Assembly: GCA_020024735.1 (NCBI GenBank) | Contig: JAHHTI010000058.1 | Location: forward strand, 1 to 6,403 | DNA length: 6,403 bases | From: Mycoplasmataceae bacterium | GTDB lineage: Bacteria > Bacillota_I > Bacilli_A > Mycoplasmatales > Mycoplasmoidaceae | Direction: 5' to 3' | Shown here: positions 6,018 through 6,403 of the stretch, one piece after another | How positions within the stretch are numbered: position 1 is the stretch's first letter | Layout: the number at the start of each line of letters is the position of its first letter | Program-made: the position numbers and the translations under genes | Notes under the pieces: model-generated | What the model saw: only the letters and a program-made list of their open reading frames with translations | What the model was told of the DNA's origin: nothing | Databases searched by the model: none

Positions 6018-6266
6018 TTATTTTTTCTTGCTTGATTTTTTTGCTTTTGAACTACTTTTTGTTGTTGAGCAGCATTCTTCGTCACAGCAGCAATCATCAC
6101 AACAGAAATCAAACATAGGTTCATGATACTTAGCTTCAAAACTTCTCATCTTGATTTCTAATTTTAATTCTTTTAATAAGGTAGCATAACCTCATTTAAT
6201 ATTTTCATGGTTTACAGGAAGGTCTAATTCTTCTAGAAATTCCACCACATCATCGTATGTAAACAT
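6018..6266 (-). CDS. Small protein with dense cysteine cluster, function unknown
   Basis: Not recognised. The 82-residue product has three parts. Residues 1-50 are mixed and probably helical (MFTYDDVVEFLEEL, then LLKELKLEIK). An acidic cysteine knot at 55-66 (CCDDCCCDEECC) holds seven Cys in twelve residues. A basic Ser/Lys tail (67-82) has eight Lys and seven Ser. No signal peptide, lipobox or membrane segment is present, so it should be cytoplasmic. The cluster suggests metal (Zn, Fe or Cu) or thiol chemistry, by inference only. Residue 25 is Trp encoded by TGA. The start is well supported by AAGGAG (6275-6280 on the minus strand), eight bases before ATG, and a -10 TATAAT farther up. It converges on obg with a single base between the stop codons and no terminator between them. 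The tail is A-rich and low in complexity, but the Cys cluster uses mixed TGT/TGC codons, arguing against simple slippage. Confidence 0.8.
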
Positions 6267-6296
6267 AATTTGTTCTCCTTTAAATTTTCTACTTTC

Positions 6297-6302
6297 ATTA
6301 TA
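6297..6302 (-). promoter_or_regulatory. -10 element of the Cys-cluster gene
   Basis: A perfect TATAAT on the minus strand lies 30 bases upstream of the ATG, leaving a leader of about 24 nt that contains the AAGGAG ribosome binding site. I see no clear -35 hexamer at 16-18 bp. Confidence 0.5.
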
Positions 6303-6348
6303 CTTAAATTTTTGTAAATAATAATGTTATCTTTTCTAGTTAGTCAAA

Positions 6349-6380
6349 ATAATAAAAAAAACTAGCCATAAGCTAGTTTT
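6349..6380 (-). terminator. Intrinsic terminator after the right-edge tRNA
   Basis: A 9-bp perfect stem AAAACTAGC/GCTAGTTTT (6358-6366 with 6372-6380) has a 5-nt loop. On the minus strand it is followed by an uninterrupted run of eight T. It lies seven bases beyond the CCA end of the partial tRNA, the same arrangement as the tRNA-Ala terminator. The four T on the plus side make only a weak plus-strand terminator. Confidence 0.85.
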
Positions 6381-6387
6381 CTTGAAA

Positions 6388-6403
6388 TGGCGCGCCTGGA
6401 GGG
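6388..6403 (-). tRNA. 3' end of a tRNA cut by the window edge, possibly tRNA-Arg
   Basis: Read on the minus strand, the last 16 bases parse as the T-stem 3' half CCCTC, acceptor 3' strand CAGGCGC, discriminator G and CCA. A terminator hairpin follows directly, as expected for a tRNA transcript. The local G+C is far above the surroundings, which is typical of tRNA in a mollicute. The GCGC acceptor with G discriminator resembles Firmicute tRNA-Arg(ACG), but the anticodon lies outside the window, so the identity is tentative. Confidence 0.7.

Noticed and set aside
6389..6396. GGCGCGCC, an 8-bp rare-cutter site at the right end that could be a cloning or adaptor artefact
   Set aside because: The bases fit exactly into the acceptor stem, discriminator and CCA of a minus-strand tRNA followed by its terminator, so they are native.
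1..6403. CRISPR array, insertion sequence, prophage or toxin-antitoxin module
   Set aside because: No regularly spaced repeats, no transposase or integrase motifs, no terminal inverted repeats with target duplications, and no recognisable toxin or antitoxin pair were seen on either strand.

Overview
The window comes from a mollicute (Mycoplasma-type bacterium). The DNA is very AT-rich, and five protein genes are uninterrupted only if TGA is read as tryptophan (genetic code 4). Examples are TGA codons at 105, 555, 909 and 1239 in the aldehyde dehydrogenase, eleven in the membrane protein at 2171-2719, four in pyrG, two in obg and one in the last small gene. The Obg sequence, with its conserved C-terminal stretch before the OCT region, recalls the Pneumoniae-type mycoplasmas (Mycoplasmoides, Malacoplasma, Ureaplasma) more than Spiroplasma. 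That placement is from memory and tentative.

Layout, left to right. Positions 3-1250 (+) hold most of an ALDH3-like aldehyde dehydrogenase cut by the left edge. 1291-1743 (+) is ndk, nucleoside diphosphate kinase. 1863-2019 (+) carries tRNA-Ile(GAT) and tRNA-Ala(TGC) with their own promoter and a strong terminator. 2171-2719 (+) encodes an unrecognised Trp-rich protein with four predicted membrane segments, behind a promoter overlapped by a long palindrome and followed by a terminator. 2914-4449 (-) is pyrG, CTP synthase, with a terminator at about 2778-2824. A divergent 277-bp intergenic region follows. 4727-6016 (+) is obg, a ribosome-assembly GTPase. 6018-6266 (-) is a small gene for an 82-residue protein with a dense cysteine cluster. 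At the right edge a terminator hairpin follows the 3' end of a minus-strand tRNA, possibly tRNA-Arg.

How the genes fit together: ndk and pyrG belong to the same pathway (UDP to UTP to CTP to nucleotide pools), but they are separately transcribed and on opposite strands. obg and the tRNAs serve translation. The remaining genes have no obvious link.

The most notable observation is that PyrG keeps every recognisable synthetase residue but has lost its glutaminase machinery. Lysine replaces the nucleophilic cysteine, the oxyanion-hole glycine loop is altered, and the glutamine-binding segments are missing or changed. It therefore looks like an ammonia-only CTP synthase that still carries a full-frame, degenerate glutaminase domain. 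Secondary points are probable leaderless starts for both divergent genes pyrG and obg, the Cys-cluster protein, the presence of ndk in a mollicute, and palindromes overlapping two promoters.
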